Source of the DNA: Caballeronia glathei
Lineage (GTDB): Bacteria > Pseudomonadota > Gammaproteobacteria > Burkholderiales > Burkholderiaceae
NCBI RefSeq assembly: GCF_000698595.1
Contig: NZ_JFHC01000022.1
Coordinates: forward strand, 44,219-108,218
Direction: 5' to 3'
Length of the DNA: 64,000 bases
Shown: positions 1 to 9,018 of the stretch, piece by piece
How positions within the stretch are numbered: the first letter of the stretch is position 1
How the letters are laid out: each line of letters starts with the position of its first letter
The notes under the pieces: generated by a model
What the model saw: the letters and a program-made list of their open reading frames with translations, nothing else
The model's database searches: none
Told to the model about the DNA's origin: nothing
Made by a program: the position numbers and the translations under genes

Positions 1-167
1 CTGAGGGAATAGAGCGTATTGAGCGACTTGGCATCGAACAGGTTGCTCGGCACGATCATGTTGCCGTGGCAGACCCCGTGTTCGTTGAGACGTCTTGCAA
101 GCGGCGATCCGGTTTCTAACATCCCGAGCAGGGCATGAATCAGTGATTCCGGTATTTCGAGGTCCAT
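1..167 (-). CDS. Partial hypothetical protein (C-terminus beyond window)
   Basis: An open frame on the minus strand runs off the left edge of the window. It starts at the ATG at 167 and gives about 55 residues beginning MDLEIPESLIHALLG. A purine-rich GGGAG lies about 8 bases upstream, and two in-frame GTG codons directly precede the ATG as alternative starts. I recognise no domain in the visible part. It reads in the same direction as the hydrolase at 217-894, so the two could share a transcript. Confidence 0.5.
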   Translation of the reverse strand, partial: MDLEIPESLIHALLGMLETGSPLARRLNEHGVCHGNMIVPSNLFDAKSLNTLYSL

Positions 168-216
168 CACCACACTCCCGTTGATTGTCGCCGGCGGTGC
201 CCGCCGGGCCGGCGCG

Positions 217-894
217 TTATTTGAGGAAGAACTCGATCGCCATGCCGACGATGACCGGCTGGATCGCATGCAAGCCGTTGAATTCGACGTACTGCACTTC
301 ATAGCCTGCCGCCTTGAGCTTCGTGGCGTTCGCGCGGCCGCTGGTCTCGATGGGCAGTTGCTCGTCCTGCAGGCCGTGCGCGATGAACACCTTCGGCGCG
401 CCTTCCTGCGTGAAAATCGACATGAAGCCGCCGGAGAATGCGATCACGTGACTCGCAATGTCGCCGTTGGTGACGCCGATGGACAACGCATAACTCGCTC
501 CATCCGAGAACCCGGCAAAAGCCAGATGATCACGGTCGATCCGGTAGCGCGACGTGACTTCCGTCAGCGCCTCCTGCAGCCGTTCGAGGTCGGGGCCGCT
601 GCCGCCGACCACGATGTCCCAGGTGGGATACATCGAGTGCGGCGCGAGTATCAGGAACTTGCCGCGCTCCGCGTGTTCCTCGATGAACGGCAGCACCTTC
701 TCGGGAAAGCCGCCCGCGCCATGGAACATCACGAAGAGCGGAACGGGCGTGTGTTCGTCGAGGCCGCCCGGCACGAACAGGACTGCATCGCGCTCCGCCG
801 AGATGCCCAGATGATGGCGGCCAGGCGGCAATGCGCCCTTCACCGGCTCGGCGTGCGTGAACGAGAAGCGGCCCAGCATGGAAAGATCGAACAT
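217..894 (-). CDS. Alpha/beta hydrolase, esterase/phospholipase-carboxylesterase-like
   Basis: This 225-residue cytoplasmic protein has the serine-hydrolase layout: an oxyanion strand MFHGAGG, a nucleophile elbow GFSDGAS, a late acidic stretch HGLQDEQLP, and a His near the C-terminus (FNGLHAIQP). The order fits the dienelactone hydrolase/carboxylesterase/PHB-depolymerase-like branch, and it probably cleaves a small ester. The frame stays open upstream to a GTG at 1011. I placed the start at the ATG at 894 because the extra 39 residues are Arg-rich and unlike the family. Neither start has a good ribosome site. The substrate is unknown. Confidence 0.8.
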   Translation of the reverse strand: MFDLSMLGRFSFTHAEPVKGALPPGRHHLGISAERDAVLFVPGGLDEHTPVPLFVMFHGAGGFPEKVLPFIEEHAERGKFLILAPHSMYPTWDIVVGGSGPDLERLQEALTEVTSRYRIDRDHLAFAGFSDGASYALSIGVTNGDIASHVIAFSGGFMSIFTQEGAPKVFIAHGLQDEQLPIETSGRANATKLKAAGYEVQYVEFNGLHAIQPVIVGMAIEFFLK

Positions 895-1411
895 GGCGGC
901 GGCAAGGAATGTGCGAGTCGCGAAGATTCTATGATGCCATCGTAGAGCGGCACATCCAACGATCCTTTCACCGCGCACGCTCGTGCGCGCGGATGCGTGG
1001 CGACAGGACACGGGCAGTAGCGCGAATCAGGGCATCGATTCATGCGTTTTCGGAACGGATGCGGATGATCGGACTCGCCGCTGTCAGGCGCCGCTCATTC
1101 ATCCGGATGCAGCCATTCACGAGCCGCCGATTTCGCTTTCGAACGATCGGTTCGGCGGGGGTGTCCGGCCACAGGGGACGTCATGTACGTGGCACTGATG
1201 CGTTTGCAGAATCAACGCATCGCGGGGCCATTCGGCGCTGCTCCAGGATCAAGGAACACGATGTTCACCGGCCCTTGCTAGTATTACCCGCTGGATTCGC
1301 GAAGCTCATACAGACTGATTGTCGTCCGGGCAGCGCAAGTGTCAGTTCCTCCGGCCGTCTCGGGACATATCGTCCTCAATCCGAAGACCGGCATCTCACC
1401 CACTTTTCAGC
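895..1411. other. Intergenic region between divergent genes
   Basis: About 517 bases separate the hydrolase start from the HAD phosphatase start. The frames here are short, overlap on both strands and lack recognisable domains. A TAGTAT -10-like hexamer occurs at 1279-1284, but I see no convincing -35. No other feature is supported. Confidence 0.5.
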
Positions 1412-2053
1412 ATGTCGACCAAACTCGCAATCTTCGATTTTGATGGAACGCTGGCCGACACCTACCCCGTGTTCATCGATTCCATCAACACGCTGGCCGT
1501 CAAGCATCGGTTCCGGCAGGTCGATGCCGTCGATGTGCCTAAGCTGCGCGGGCTCAGCGCTGCGCAGGTGCTGGCCGAGCTTCAGTTGCCGCTCAGGCGT
1601 CTGCCGGCGGTGACCGTTGATTTTCGGGGGATCATGCGTGAGCGGATCGGCGAGATCAAGCCGTTCCCGGGTGTACCGAATGCCTTGCGCACGCTTGCCG
1701 AAGACCCGCACGTCGCGCTGGCAATTGCTACGTCGAACTCCGCGGACATCGTCGAGGCGGTGCTGGGGTCATCCCTGCTTGGATGCTTCGTTGCAGTCGA
1801 ATGCGGCGCGTCGATCTTCGGCAAGTCTCGCCGGTTGCGCCGGATTCTTGCCAGCACGCGGACCAGCAGGGACGAAGCGATGTATATCGGAGACGAGATA
1901 CGCGATGCCCATGCCGCGAAACGCGTGGGGATCGCGTTCAGCGCGGTCGCGTGGGGCTATACGCAGCCGGGCGCCTTGCTGGGCCTGAACATCGCGAGGA
2001 TGTTTCAGACCCCGGGCGACCTTCTCGATCTGAGCACGCGGCACTCCCGGTGA
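1412..2053 (+). CDS. HAD-superfamily hydrolase, phosphoglycolate-phosphatase-like
   Basis: This 213-residue protein opens with the HAD nucleophile motif FDFDGTLADTYPVF (motif I, with the catalytic Asp pair). Motif II is the Thr/Ser of AIATSNS, and motif IV is near GDEIRDAHAAKR with a conserved Lys before it. The length and alpha-helical cap between motifs I and II match subfamily IA phosphatases such as Gph. It should remove phosphate from a small phosphorylated metabolite in the cytoplasm. The chosen ATG (1412) sits directly before the motif-I strand; a longer frame from 1319 adds an unrelated Ser/Arg-rich tail. It converges on the MFS gene at 2085-3428. Confidence 0.85.
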   Translation: MSTKLAIFDFDGTLADTYPVFIDSINTLAVKHRFRQVDAVDVPKLRGLSAAQVLAELQLPLRRLPAVTVDFRGIMRERIGEIKPFPGVPNALRTLAEDPHVALAIATSNSADIVEAVLGSSLLGCFVAVECGASIFGKSRRLRRILASTRTSRDEAMYIGDEIRDAHAAKRVGIAFSAVAWGYTQPGALLGLNIARMFQTPGDLLDLSTRHSR

Positions 2054-2084
2054 AGCGCGCGTCACCGAGCGTGCCGCGTGGTCG

Positions 2085-3428
2085 TCACGCGTTTTCGCGG
2101 CTCAGCATGCTCTTCGGAATCAGCAGAATGAGGACGCAGCTGACGAGGAGACATCCGCCGAGCGCGTAGGTGCCGTTGTTGATGTTGCCGGTCAGTTGCT
2201 TTGCCACACCGGTGATCATGGAACCCGTGAACCCGGACAGATTGCCGACGGAATTGATGAGCGCGATGCCCGCGGCGGCAGCCGTGCCCGAGAGAATCTG
2301 GCCGGGGAAGGTCCAGTAGATCGGCATCAGTCCGAGAATCGCGCAGGTCGCGATCGTCAGGAAGAAAATCGACACCGGGATATTGTGTGCGAAGAGGGCG
2401 CTCAGAATCAGGCCGACGCCGCCGATGCATGCGGGAATGGCCGCATGCAGCCGGCGCTCGCCGGTCTTGCGCGAGTGCGCCGCGTTCCACACCATCGCGA
2501 CCACGGCGCTGAGATAGGGAATCGCGGTCAGGAGGCCGATGTCGAGCGTGCTCTTCACGCCCGAGGCGCGAATGATGGACGGAAGCCAGAACGCGAGGCC
2601 GTAGAAGCCTGTGTTGAAGGTCAGCAGGATGAACGTCAGCAGCCACACACGCGGGCTCTTCAACGCAGCCTTGATGCTGTGCGTCTTAGTTGTGCTCTCA
2701 CGTTCCAGATTGTTTTGCAGCAGCGCCTTCTCGCTTGCGCTCAGCCATTTCGCCGACTGGATGCCGTCACCCAGGCAGAAGAGCACCACGAAAGCGACCA
2801 GCACCGACGGAATGCCTTCGAGCAGCAGCATCCATTGCCAGCCGCTGAACCCGAGCATGCCGTGCGTGTTCTCCATCAGCCAGCCGGAAACGATGCCGCC
2901 GAGCGTGAGACTCATCGGAATGGCGATCAGAAAGCCCGACATGGCAACGCTCTGCCGCCGCGCGGGAAACCAGTAGTTCATGTACAGGATGACGCCGGGA
3001 AAGAAGCCTGCTTCGCACACGCCGAGCAGGAAGCGCAGGATATAGAACATCGTCGATGTCTCGACGTGAAAGAAGCTCGCGAGCGGCACGATGAACGCAA
3101 GCGACGACGAGACGATCCCCCATGTCACCATGATGCGCGCGATCCAGAAGCGCGCGCCGTATTTATGCAGCAGCAGGTTGCTCGGCATCTCGAAGAGGAA
3201 ATAACCCCAGAAGAAGATGCTTGCGCCGATCGCGTAGATGCTGTCGCTCATGCCGAGGTCGTCGATCATCTGGAGCTTCGCGAAACCTACGTTCACGCGG
3301 TCCAGATAAGCAACGACGTAACACAGCAGCAGCAGGGGCAGGATGCGGCGCATCACCTTGCGGTACAACTGCTCTTCGACCTCGTCGACGGCCGCCGGCG
3401 CCGCCGCGGTCCGGGTGATTGTTGGCAT
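2085..3428 (-). CDS. MFS transporter, anion:cation symporter (sugar-acid) family
   Basis: This 447-residue inner-membrane permease carries the ACS-family signature near its N-terminus: CYVVAYLDRVNVGFAKLQM, followed by FFWGYFLFEMPSNLLL. The family moves galactonate, tartrate, phthalate and related organic anions with protons or sodium. On the minus strand AAGGAGAC precedes two in-frame ATGs (3434 and 3428). The ATG at 3428 has the better spacing (8 bases). The gene is divergent from the GntR-like regulator at 3759, with two operator-like sites between them, and a matching site lies before the aldonate dehydratase at 5039. It is therefore probably the uptake step for the substrate of that dehydratase. 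Confidence 0.88.
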   Translation of the reverse strand: MPTITRTAAAPAAVDEVEEQLYRKVMRRILPLLLLCYVVAYLDRVNVGFAKLQMIDDLGMSDSIYAIGASIFFWGYFLFEMPSNLLLHKYGARFWIARIMVTWGIVSSSLAFIVPLASFFHVETSTMFYILRFLLGVCEAGFFPGVILYMNYWFPARRQSVAMSGFLIAIPMSLTLGGIVSGWLMENTHGMLGFSGWQWMLLLEGIPSVLVAFVVLFCLGDGIQSAKWLSASEKALLQNNLERESTTKTHSIKAALKSPRVWLLTFILLTFNTGFYGLAFWLPSIIRASGVKSTLDIGLLTAIPYLSAVVAMVWNAAHSRKTGERRLHAAIPACIGGVGLILSALFAHNIPVSIFFLTIATCAILGLMPIYWTFPGQILSGTAAAAGIALINSVGNLSGFTGSMITGVAKQLTGNINNGTYALGGCLLVSCVLILLIPKSMLSRENA

Positions 3429-3571
3429 GTCCATGTCTCCTTTTTGTGTGGATCCTGAATGCGCGCTGATCGCGCTCGCAGCTCCTGAACTTTGAAGCCT
3501 TCCTCGAGCGTCTTTATTCGCGCGCGCTGTCTCAACCGTTTCGCGAAATTGCCCGAGCAATTTAGCTTAAA

Positions 3572-3587
3572 ATGTTACCGGTAACAT
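3572..3587. promoter_or_regulatory. GntR-type operator, perfect palindrome (site 1)
   Basis: ATGTTACCGGTAACAT is a 16-bp perfect palindrome lying between the divergent MFS gene and lacI-type regulator. It fits the ATGTTA-N4-TAACAT element known for Escherichia coli GntR. It sits about 145 bases upstream of the MFS start codon. The neighbouring regulator (3759-4814) is the obvious candidate to bind it. Confidence 0.85.
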
Positions 3588-3614
3588 ATTGGAGTGCGGT
3601 TTTCTGTCGTCTGA

Positions 3615-3630
3615 CTGGTACCGGTAACGG
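3615..3630. promoter_or_regulatory. GntR-type operator, degenerate copy (site 2)
   Basis: CTGGTACCGGTAACGG shares the central TACCGGTAAC and matches 12 of 16 positions of site 1. Its centre is 43 bases from the centre of site 1, roughly four helical turns, which would allow two regulator dimers to bind on one DNA face. Confidence 0.6.
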
Positions 3631-3758
3631 AAAATAGCACGGAGAGCGTCGTCTCGACAAGCTAGGGGTTTCTCCCGAGCATCCGCAGCAGGGCGGCCGT
3701 ATCATATGCGCTGACTTTCGCGCGCAAGCGCATTCACGACCGGACCGACCCGCACCAT

Positions 3759-4814
3759 ATGGGGAACTCAAGCAATACTCGCAGCGCCGCTCCCAGGGCA
3801 GCCCCGTTATCGGGACCGCCACGCATGTCCGATGTGGCGCGCATGGCGGGCGTCTCGAAGATGACGGTCTCGCGCGTGCTCGCGGGCCATAGCGTGGCGC
3901 TCGCGACGCGCGAGCGCGTGCAGCACGCTATCGACGAACTGGGGTACGTCGCCGATGCGGCCGCGGGCGCGCTATCTTCCGGACGCTCGGAGTTCGTGGC
4001 GGTGCTGGTGCCGTCGCTCGCGAGCTCGAACTTCTCCGACACCGTACGAGGGCTCGCGGCTGCGCTCGAACCGCAGGGACTGCAGCTGCTGCTCGGTGAC
4101 ACGGACTACGACCTTCAGCGGGAAGAGCGGCTGGTGCGCTCGATGCTGCGGCACCAGCCACGGTGCATCGCGCTCACCGGTGCCCAGCACACCGCCGCGA
4201 CGCGCACGCTGCTCCGGCGCTCCGGCATACCGGTCGTGGAAATGTGGGACTTGCCGTCGGACCCCATCGATACGGCGGTCGGCTTTTCCAACGTCAAGGC
4301 GGCGCGCGAGATGGTGCGCTATCTGACGGAGCGCGGCTATCGAAAGATCGGCTTTCTCGGCGGCGCGAGCGACCTCGACCGGCGCGGCCTCGAGCGGCTG
4401 AAGGGCTATCAGCAGGAAATCAGGGCGCAGGGGCTTGGCGAGCCGCGTATCGTGCGTCTCGGCGATTCGCCCATCACGATGAGCCACGGCGGCCCCGCAT
4501 TCGACGCGCTTCTGGCACGGTGGCCCGACACGGACGCCGTGATGTGCGTAAGCGACATGTCGGCTTTCGGCGCCATCATGCAGTGTCACCGGCTGGGGCT
4601 GAACGTGCCCGGCGACATCGCCGTCGCGGGCTTCGGCAACTTCGAGGTGGCCGCCTGCACGCATCCGTCCATCACGACGGTATCGGTAGATGCGCACGGC
4701 ATCGGCTTTCGCACCGGCGAGACGCTGCTCGCGGCGCTGGCGGGCGACGGCGTGCAGGGCTCGCGCAAAAGCGTCAAAATCGACTACACGGTCATAGCGC
4801 GCGAAAGCGCATAA
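3759..4814 (+). CDS. LacI-family transcriptional regulator, GntR-like
   Basis: This 351-residue repressor has an N-terminal helix-turn-helix (MSDVARMAGVSKMTVSRVL) and a hinge helix near DAAAGALSSGRS, then a periplasmic-binding-protein-like effector domain. It resembles gluconate-type regulators. It lies between an organic-anion transporter and an aldonate dehydratase, and palindromes matching the known GntR element flank it on both sides. I infer that it represses all three transcription units and is released by a sugar acid. The ATG at 3759 has no clear ribosome site. An internal ATG at 3825, directly before the helix-turn-helix, is an alternative start. Confidence 0.88.
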   Translation: MGNSSNTRSAAPRAAPLSGPPRMSDVARMAGVSKMTVSRVLAGHSVALATRERVQHAIDELGYVADAAAGALSSGRSEFVAVLVPSLASSNFSDTVRGLAAALEPQGLQLLLGDTDYDLQREERLVRSMLRHQPRCIALTGAQHTAATRTLLRRSGIPVVEMWDLPSDPIDTAVGFSNVKAAREMVRYLTERGYRKIGFLGGASDLDRRGLERLKGYQQEIRAQGLGEPRIVRLGDSPITMSHGGPAFDALLARWPDTDAVMCVSDMSAFGAIMQCHRLGLNVPGDIAVAGFGNFEVAACTHPSITTVSVDAHGIGFRTGETLLAALAGDGVQGSRKSVKIDYTVIARESA

Positions 4815-4864
4815 ACGCGCAAGCGCGTTTCGCACGCGATGCTCGCTGCACATGCAGAGGCACG

Positions 4865-4894
4865 TTGACATGCAAGTCATGTTACCGGTAACGT
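4865..4894 (+). promoter_or_regulatory. Promoter with overlapping GntR-type operator (site 3) for the dehydratase
   Basis: A perfect -35 TTGACA at 4865-4870 is followed by an 18-base spacer and a weak -10 TAACGT at 4889-4894. The operator ATGTTACCGGTAACGT (4879-4894, 15 of 16 matches to site 1) fills the spacer and the -10, so a bound repressor would block polymerase directly. The dehydratase start codon is about 145 bases downstream. Confidence 0.75.
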
Positions 4895-5038
4895 ACGCCA
4901 CCTGAACAAGGATGAGAGCGGCCCATCGGTCACCGCCGCGCCGATCACGCAGTACACGAATCAGGCACCCGCGGCGTCGGCCACATTGCACGGCGCAGAC
5001 GATGGGTCGTCGTCACACAAGCAAAGGAGATCAGCACC

Positions 5039-6823
5039 ATGTCCCAATCCACCGCACGGCGCCTGCGCAGTCAGGAATGGTTCGACGACCCTGCGAACGC
5101 GGACATGACCGCGCTCTATGTCGAGCGCTTCATGAATTACGGTCTCACGCGCGAAGAGCTGCAGTCGGGCCGCCCCATCATCGGTATCGCGCAGACGGGC
5201 AGCGACCTCGCGCCGTGCAACCGGCATCACATCGAGCTCGCCGCGCGCACCAAAGCCGGCATCCGCGACGCCGGGGGCATCCCCATGGAATTCCCCGTTC
5301 ATCCGCTGGCCGAGCAGAGCCGCCGGCCGACCGCCGCGCTCGACCGCAATCTGGCCTACCTTGGCCTCGTCGAAATCCTTCACGGCTTTCCGCTCGACGG
5401 CGTGGTGCTGACCACCGGCTGCGACAAGACCACGCCCGCCTGCCTGATGGCGGCGGCAACGGTGGACATGCCGGCCATCGTCCTGTCGGGCGGACCGATG
5501 CTCGACGGCTGGCATCAGGGCAAACGCGTGGGCTCTGGCACGGTCATCTGGCATGCCCGCAATCTGCTCGCAACCGGGGAGATCGACTATGAAGGCTTCA
5601 TGGAACTCACGACGGCATCGTCACCGTCGATCGGGCATTGCAACACGATGGGGACAGCCCTTTCGATGAACAGTCTTGCCGAAGCGCTCGGCATGTCGTT
5701 GCCGGGCTGCGCGAGCATTCCGGCGGCGTATCGTGAACGCGGGCAGATGGCGTACGCTACCGGCAAGCGCATCGTCGACCTGGTGCGTGAGGACGTGCGG
5801 CCATCGCACATCATGACGAAAGCGGCATTCGAAAACGCTATCGTCGTCGCGTCCGCGCTCGGCGCTTCGAGCAACTGTCCGCCGCACCTGATCGCGATTG
5901 CGCGCCACATGGGCGTGGAGCTGAGTTTGGACGACTGGCAGCGGGTGGGAGAGCAGGTGCCGCTCATCGTGAACTGCATGCCGGCGGGCGAGTATCTCGG
6001 CGAGAGCTTCCACCGGGCGGGCGGCGTGCCCGCCGTGCTGCGCGAGCTTGCGCACGGCGGCCTCGTGCACCGCGAGTGCCTGACGGTGTCGGGCCGCACG
6101 ATCGGCGACATCGCAGCGGATGCGCCGCCGGCGGACCGCGACGTCATCAAGACCGCCGATGAGCCGCTCAAGCACGGCGCGGGCTTCATCGTGCTGTCAG
6201 GCAATTTCTTCGACAGCGCCATCATGAAGATGTCGGTCGTCGGCGACGCGTTCCGGCAGACCTACCTGAGCGAGCCTGGTGCGGAAAACACGTTTGAAGC
6301 CCGCGCGATCGTCTTCGATGGACCGGAGGACTATCACGCGCGCATCAACGATCCGTCGCTGGAAATCGACCAGCGCTGCATTCTCGTGATTCGCGGCGCG
6401 GGTACGGTGGGCTATCCGGGCAGCGCGGAGGTGGTGAACATGGCGCCGCCCGCCGCACTCGTGCGCCAGGGCATCACGTCCTTGCCCACGCTCGGCGACG
6501 GACGCCAGAGTGGCACGTCGGCGAGCCCGTCGATTCTCAACATGTCGCCGGAAGCGGCCGTCGGCGGAGGGTTGTCGCTGCTGCGCACGGGCGACCGCAT
6601 TCGCGTCGATCTGAATGCGCGCAGCGTGAACGTGCTGGTCGACGACGATGAACTGGCGCGGCGGCGCGAAACCGCCACATTCGAGATTCCGGCGGCGCAA
6701 ACGCCATGGCAGGAGCTTTATCGTCAGACGGTCGGGCAGCTCTCGACCGGCGGTTGCCTGGAGCCCGCGACGCTCTATCTCAAGGTGATCGCAGAGCGCG
6801 GCAACCCGCGGCATTCGCACTGA
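5039..6823 (+). CDS. IlvD/Edd-family aldonate dehydratase (pentonate/hexonate dehydratase)
   Basis: This 594-residue enzyme has the length and N-terminal style (RLRSQEWFDDPANADMTALY) of the L-arabinonate dehydratase branch of the IlvD/Edd family. These enzymes remove water from an aldonic acid to give a 2-keto-3-deoxy acid, using Mg2+ and a [2Fe-2S] cluster. Cys60, Cys128 and Cys201 (APCNRHH, TTGCDK, GHCNTMG) line up with the three cluster ligands known for that enzyme, and Asp129-Lys130 supply the metal site. The Edd-like C-terminal barrel keeps GDGRQSGTS. AAAGGAG precedes the ATG at good spacing. Transporter, regulator and shared operators indicate sugar-acid catabolism; the exact aldonate is not determined. 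Confidence 0.9.
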   Translation: MSQSTARRLRSQEWFDDPANADMTALYVERFMNYGLTREELQSGRPIIGIAQTGSDLAPCNRHHIELAARTKAGIRDAGGIPMEFPVHPLAEQSRRPTAALDRNLAYLGLVEILHGFPLDGVVLTTGCDKTTPACLMAAATVDMPAIVLSGGPMLDGWHQGKRVGSGTVIWHARNLLATGEIDYEGFMELTTASSPSIGHCNTMGTALSMNSLAEALGMSLPGCASIPAAYRERGQMAYATGKRIVDLVREDVRPSHIMTKAAFENAIVVASALGASSNCPPHLIAIARHMGVELSLDDWQRVGEQVPLIVNCMPAGEYLGESFHRAGGVPAVLRELAHGGLVHRECLTVSGRTIGDIAADAPPADRDVIKTADEPLKHGAGFIVLSGNFFDSAIMKMSVVGDAFRQTYLSEPGAENTFEARAIVFDGPEDYHARINDPSLEIDQRCILVIRGAGTVGYPGSAEVVNMAPPAALVRQGITSLPTLGDGRQSGTSASPSILNMSPEAAVGGGLSLLRTGDRIRVDLNARSVNVLVDDDELARRRETATFEIPAAQTPWQELYRQTVGQLSTGGCLEPATLYLKVIAERGNPRHSH

Positions 6824-6905
6824 CGCGGCGGCGGACCGCGGCGGGACTGCGCGCTGGAATCGCGCGTCGCCAGCGCGGACGCCGAACCGGCCCGATGTAC
6901 CGTGA

Positions 6906-6943
6906 GTGGGTGCGCGCATGCTTCGAGTGCCGCGCGCACCCAC
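6906..6943. terminator. Bidirectional hairpin between convergent genes
   Basis: GTGGGTGCGCGC (6906-6917) pairs perfectly with GCGCGCACCCAC (6932-6943) across a 14-base loop. It lies between the convergent dehydratase and FAD monooxygenase genes. There is no U-tract, so it would be an atypical terminator or a 3'-end stabiliser. Confidence 0.55.
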
Positions 6944-7012
6944 ACCGTTGCCCGATGTTTCCGCCTTCAGTCTGAACAAGACGAACCGTCCTTCCCGACG
7001 CAGGCGCAACCG

Positions 7013-8611
7013 TCAAATCCCGAGCGACAGCTGCAGCCAGTTCGTGACCGATAGCGCCGAGCACGTTGCGCTGCGCCAGCCGATATGCCCGTCGGGGCGG
7101 ATGATCCAGAACGTGCCGCCCGGCGCGCCGAACGCGTCCGCGAACTCGTCGCCGGCGTCGGTCAGCAGGGTGACTTCCTCGCTGCGCGGCACCTCGCAAT
7201 CCGGTGCCGACACGAGCACGCCCGCCGCCCGATCGCCGAGCACGGATCGCAGCGCGCGATATCCGTCGATAAAAGCATCGACCTGATCATTCGCGCGATC
7301 GACATAACCCACCAGCACGTGCCGCCCGCGACCGATGAATTCGCGCAAACGCCTGTCGTGCCCGATGTATGCCTGCGAAAGGCCACCCACTTCCGGCGCG
7401 CGGTCGCCCGGTGCGGGAGACGCTGCGTCCATCTGCGGGCACTCGTCCGCCACGATCCGGCTGCCCCGGTACGTGACGAGCAGCTGAGTCTCGCGCATGG
7501 CAGGCTTGATCGCTTCGCGCAGCAGTACGGCGTTCAGGGCGGCGCTCGTCGACTGGACCACATCCAGCCCGACTGGACGTCGCTCCTCCGCGTAGCTGCC
7601 CAGCAACTGCGGACCCGCGAGACCGCTGGCGGCGAGCGACAGCTTCCACGCCAGATTGTGCGCGTCCTGAAGACCCGTATTCATCCCCTGGCCGCCGACC
7701 GGCGGATGAATATGCGCCGCGTCGCCCGCAATGAACACGCGCGAGCGCCCATACGCCGATGCAATCCGGTGGCTGACACGATAAACCGACGACCAGCGCA
7801 TCGTGGAAAGCCGCGTGCCTTCCGGAAGCGCCGGCAGCATGAGGCGCGTGATCGTGTCGAAGTCGGGCGCGGGTGTGCTGGCAAGCTGCGCCGCGTCCTC
7901 CTCCGACGCGACGATGATCGAGAGCCGGTAACGGCTCGCCGAGCCGCGGATGGGCACCGCGGCGAGCGACGTCTGCGGACGGCCGCCCCCGCTCCAGTTG
8001 AAGCGGTACATGGGGCCGCGCGGCAGCGGCCAGCCGACTTCGAGGTCGGCGAGCGCGAACGTCTGCGGAAACTGGCCGCCTTCGAAGCTGAGCCCCAGTC
8101 CCGAGCGCACCTTGCTGTGCGCGCCGTCGCAGCCCGCGAGCCACCCGCAGCGCACCGTGCGCGACTCGCCGTTCGGACCGGTCAGGTTCGCGAGCACGGC
8201 ATCGTCGGCTTCCGTGAATCCGTCGAGGGTCCAGCCATAGTCCACGTGGCCGCCGCGCTCCGCCAGCGCGGCTTCGAGCAGCCGCTCGGTTTCGTACTGA
8301 GCCAGCGACAGCGAACCATACGGCAAGCCTTGCGGCGGTATCAGCATGCTTTGCGCGGGAACGGGGGCACCGTCGGTCCACGTCTCTACGCCGGTGAGCC
8401 ACACGCCGGAATCGATCGCGTGACCGGCAATGCCAATGTCCTCGAATATTTCCAGCGTGCGCGCCGTGACGCCGAGCGCCTTGCAGAAATAGGCGCGCTG
8501 CGGATGCTGCTCGATCACGATGACGTCGGTGCCGTCGCGGCGCAACTCGGTTGCCAGCAGCAGCCCGACGGGGCCCGCGCCAATGATCAGAACATCAGTG
8601 GAATCCTGCAT
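7013..8611 (-). CDS. FAD-dependent aromatic monooxygenase (class A flavoprotein)
   Basis: This 532-residue protein has an N-terminal dinucleotide fold (IIGAGPVGLLLATEL). Its second FAD motif is RVFIAGDAAHIHPPVGGQGMN, and the GCDGAHS patch contacts FAD and NAD(P)H. About 160 residues follow that match the thioredoxin-like C-terminal domain of phenol hydroxylase and TfdB-type enzymes. It should hydroxylate an aromatic or polyketide-like substrate with NAD(P)H and O2. It stands alone on the minus strand and diverges from the MocD-like oxygenase operon, with which it shares a 407-base intergenic region. The specific substrate cannot be read from the sequence. Confidence 0.85.
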   Translation of the reverse strand: MQDSTDVLIIGAGPVGLLLATELRRDGTDVIVIEQHPQRAYFCKALGVTARTLEIFEDIGIAGHAIDSGVWLTGVETWTDGAPVPAQSMLIPPQGLPYGSLSLAQYETERLLEAALAERGGHVDYGWTLDGFTEADDAVLANLTGPNGESRTVRCGWLAGCDGAHSKVRSGLGLSFEGGQFPQTFALADLEVGWPLPRGPMYRFNWSGGGRPQTSLAAVPIRGSASRYRLSIIVASEEDAAQLASTPAPDFDTITRLMLPALPEGTRLSTMRWSSVYRVSHRIASAYGRSRVFIAGDAAHIHPPVGGQGMNTGLQDAHNLAWKLSLAASGLAGPQLLGSYAEERRPVGLDVVQSTSAALNAVLLREAIKPAMRETQLLVTYRGSRIVADECPQMDAASPAPGDRAPEVGGLSQAYIGHDRRLREFIGRGRHVLVGYVDRANDQVDAFIDGYRALRSVLGDRAAGVLVSAPDCEVPRSEEVTLLTDAGDEFADAFGAPGGTFWIIRPDGHIGWRSATCSALSVTNWLQLSLGI

Positions 8612-9018
8612 GCTTGTCGACCCTCCGCGATATGCACGCAGCGGTGCCTGCGCGCCGTGATGGTTGAACAGGTCCAGCGAAAGGCAAGAACGCGGCCGGC
8701 CCGATGGGCGTGCCCCTTGGCGGGAAGTGGCTGCCGATCGATCTTACACAATCTGCCCGGCCCGAATCCATCCGCGCGCCTGCCGGATCGCCGCTCCCGG
8801 CCGTATGAGGAAAACCCTGCTCATCCGGGGGCCTTGCCTGACGCGGACCCAGGTGGCGCTTGAGGGAAATCCATCATTTTTCGGGCTGAGGCGCCGGTTC
8901 GAATCGGCTATCTTCTGACTCACCGAGAAGCTCAGCGAACAGCGTACCCGTCACGCCGGTCCGAAAGCGTTGACGGGAAACCTGCAAGCGAGTCAACCGA
9001 TTCAACAGGAGACGATTC
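8612..9018. other. Divergent intergenic region with a LacI-type operator candidate
   Basis: The 407 bases between the monooxygenase and the MocD-like gene hold no convincing reading frame. GCCGGTTCGAATCGGC at 8893-8908 is a near-perfect palindrome (one mismatched pair) with the central CG typical of LacI-family operators. It lies 110 bases before the MocD-like start. It could be the target of the LacI regulator at 11729-12766, which is inference. Confidence 0.45.

Noticed and set aside
2196..3458. A 420-codon plus-strand frame
   Set aside because: Antisense to the MFS carrier at 2085-3428, rich in Arg/Glu/His, no motif.
8893..8908. tRNA T-arm-like GGTTCGAATC
   Set aside because: The T-stem does not pair (G-G at the second position), and no acceptor, D or anticodon arm can be built around it. 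It is more likely a palindromic operator.
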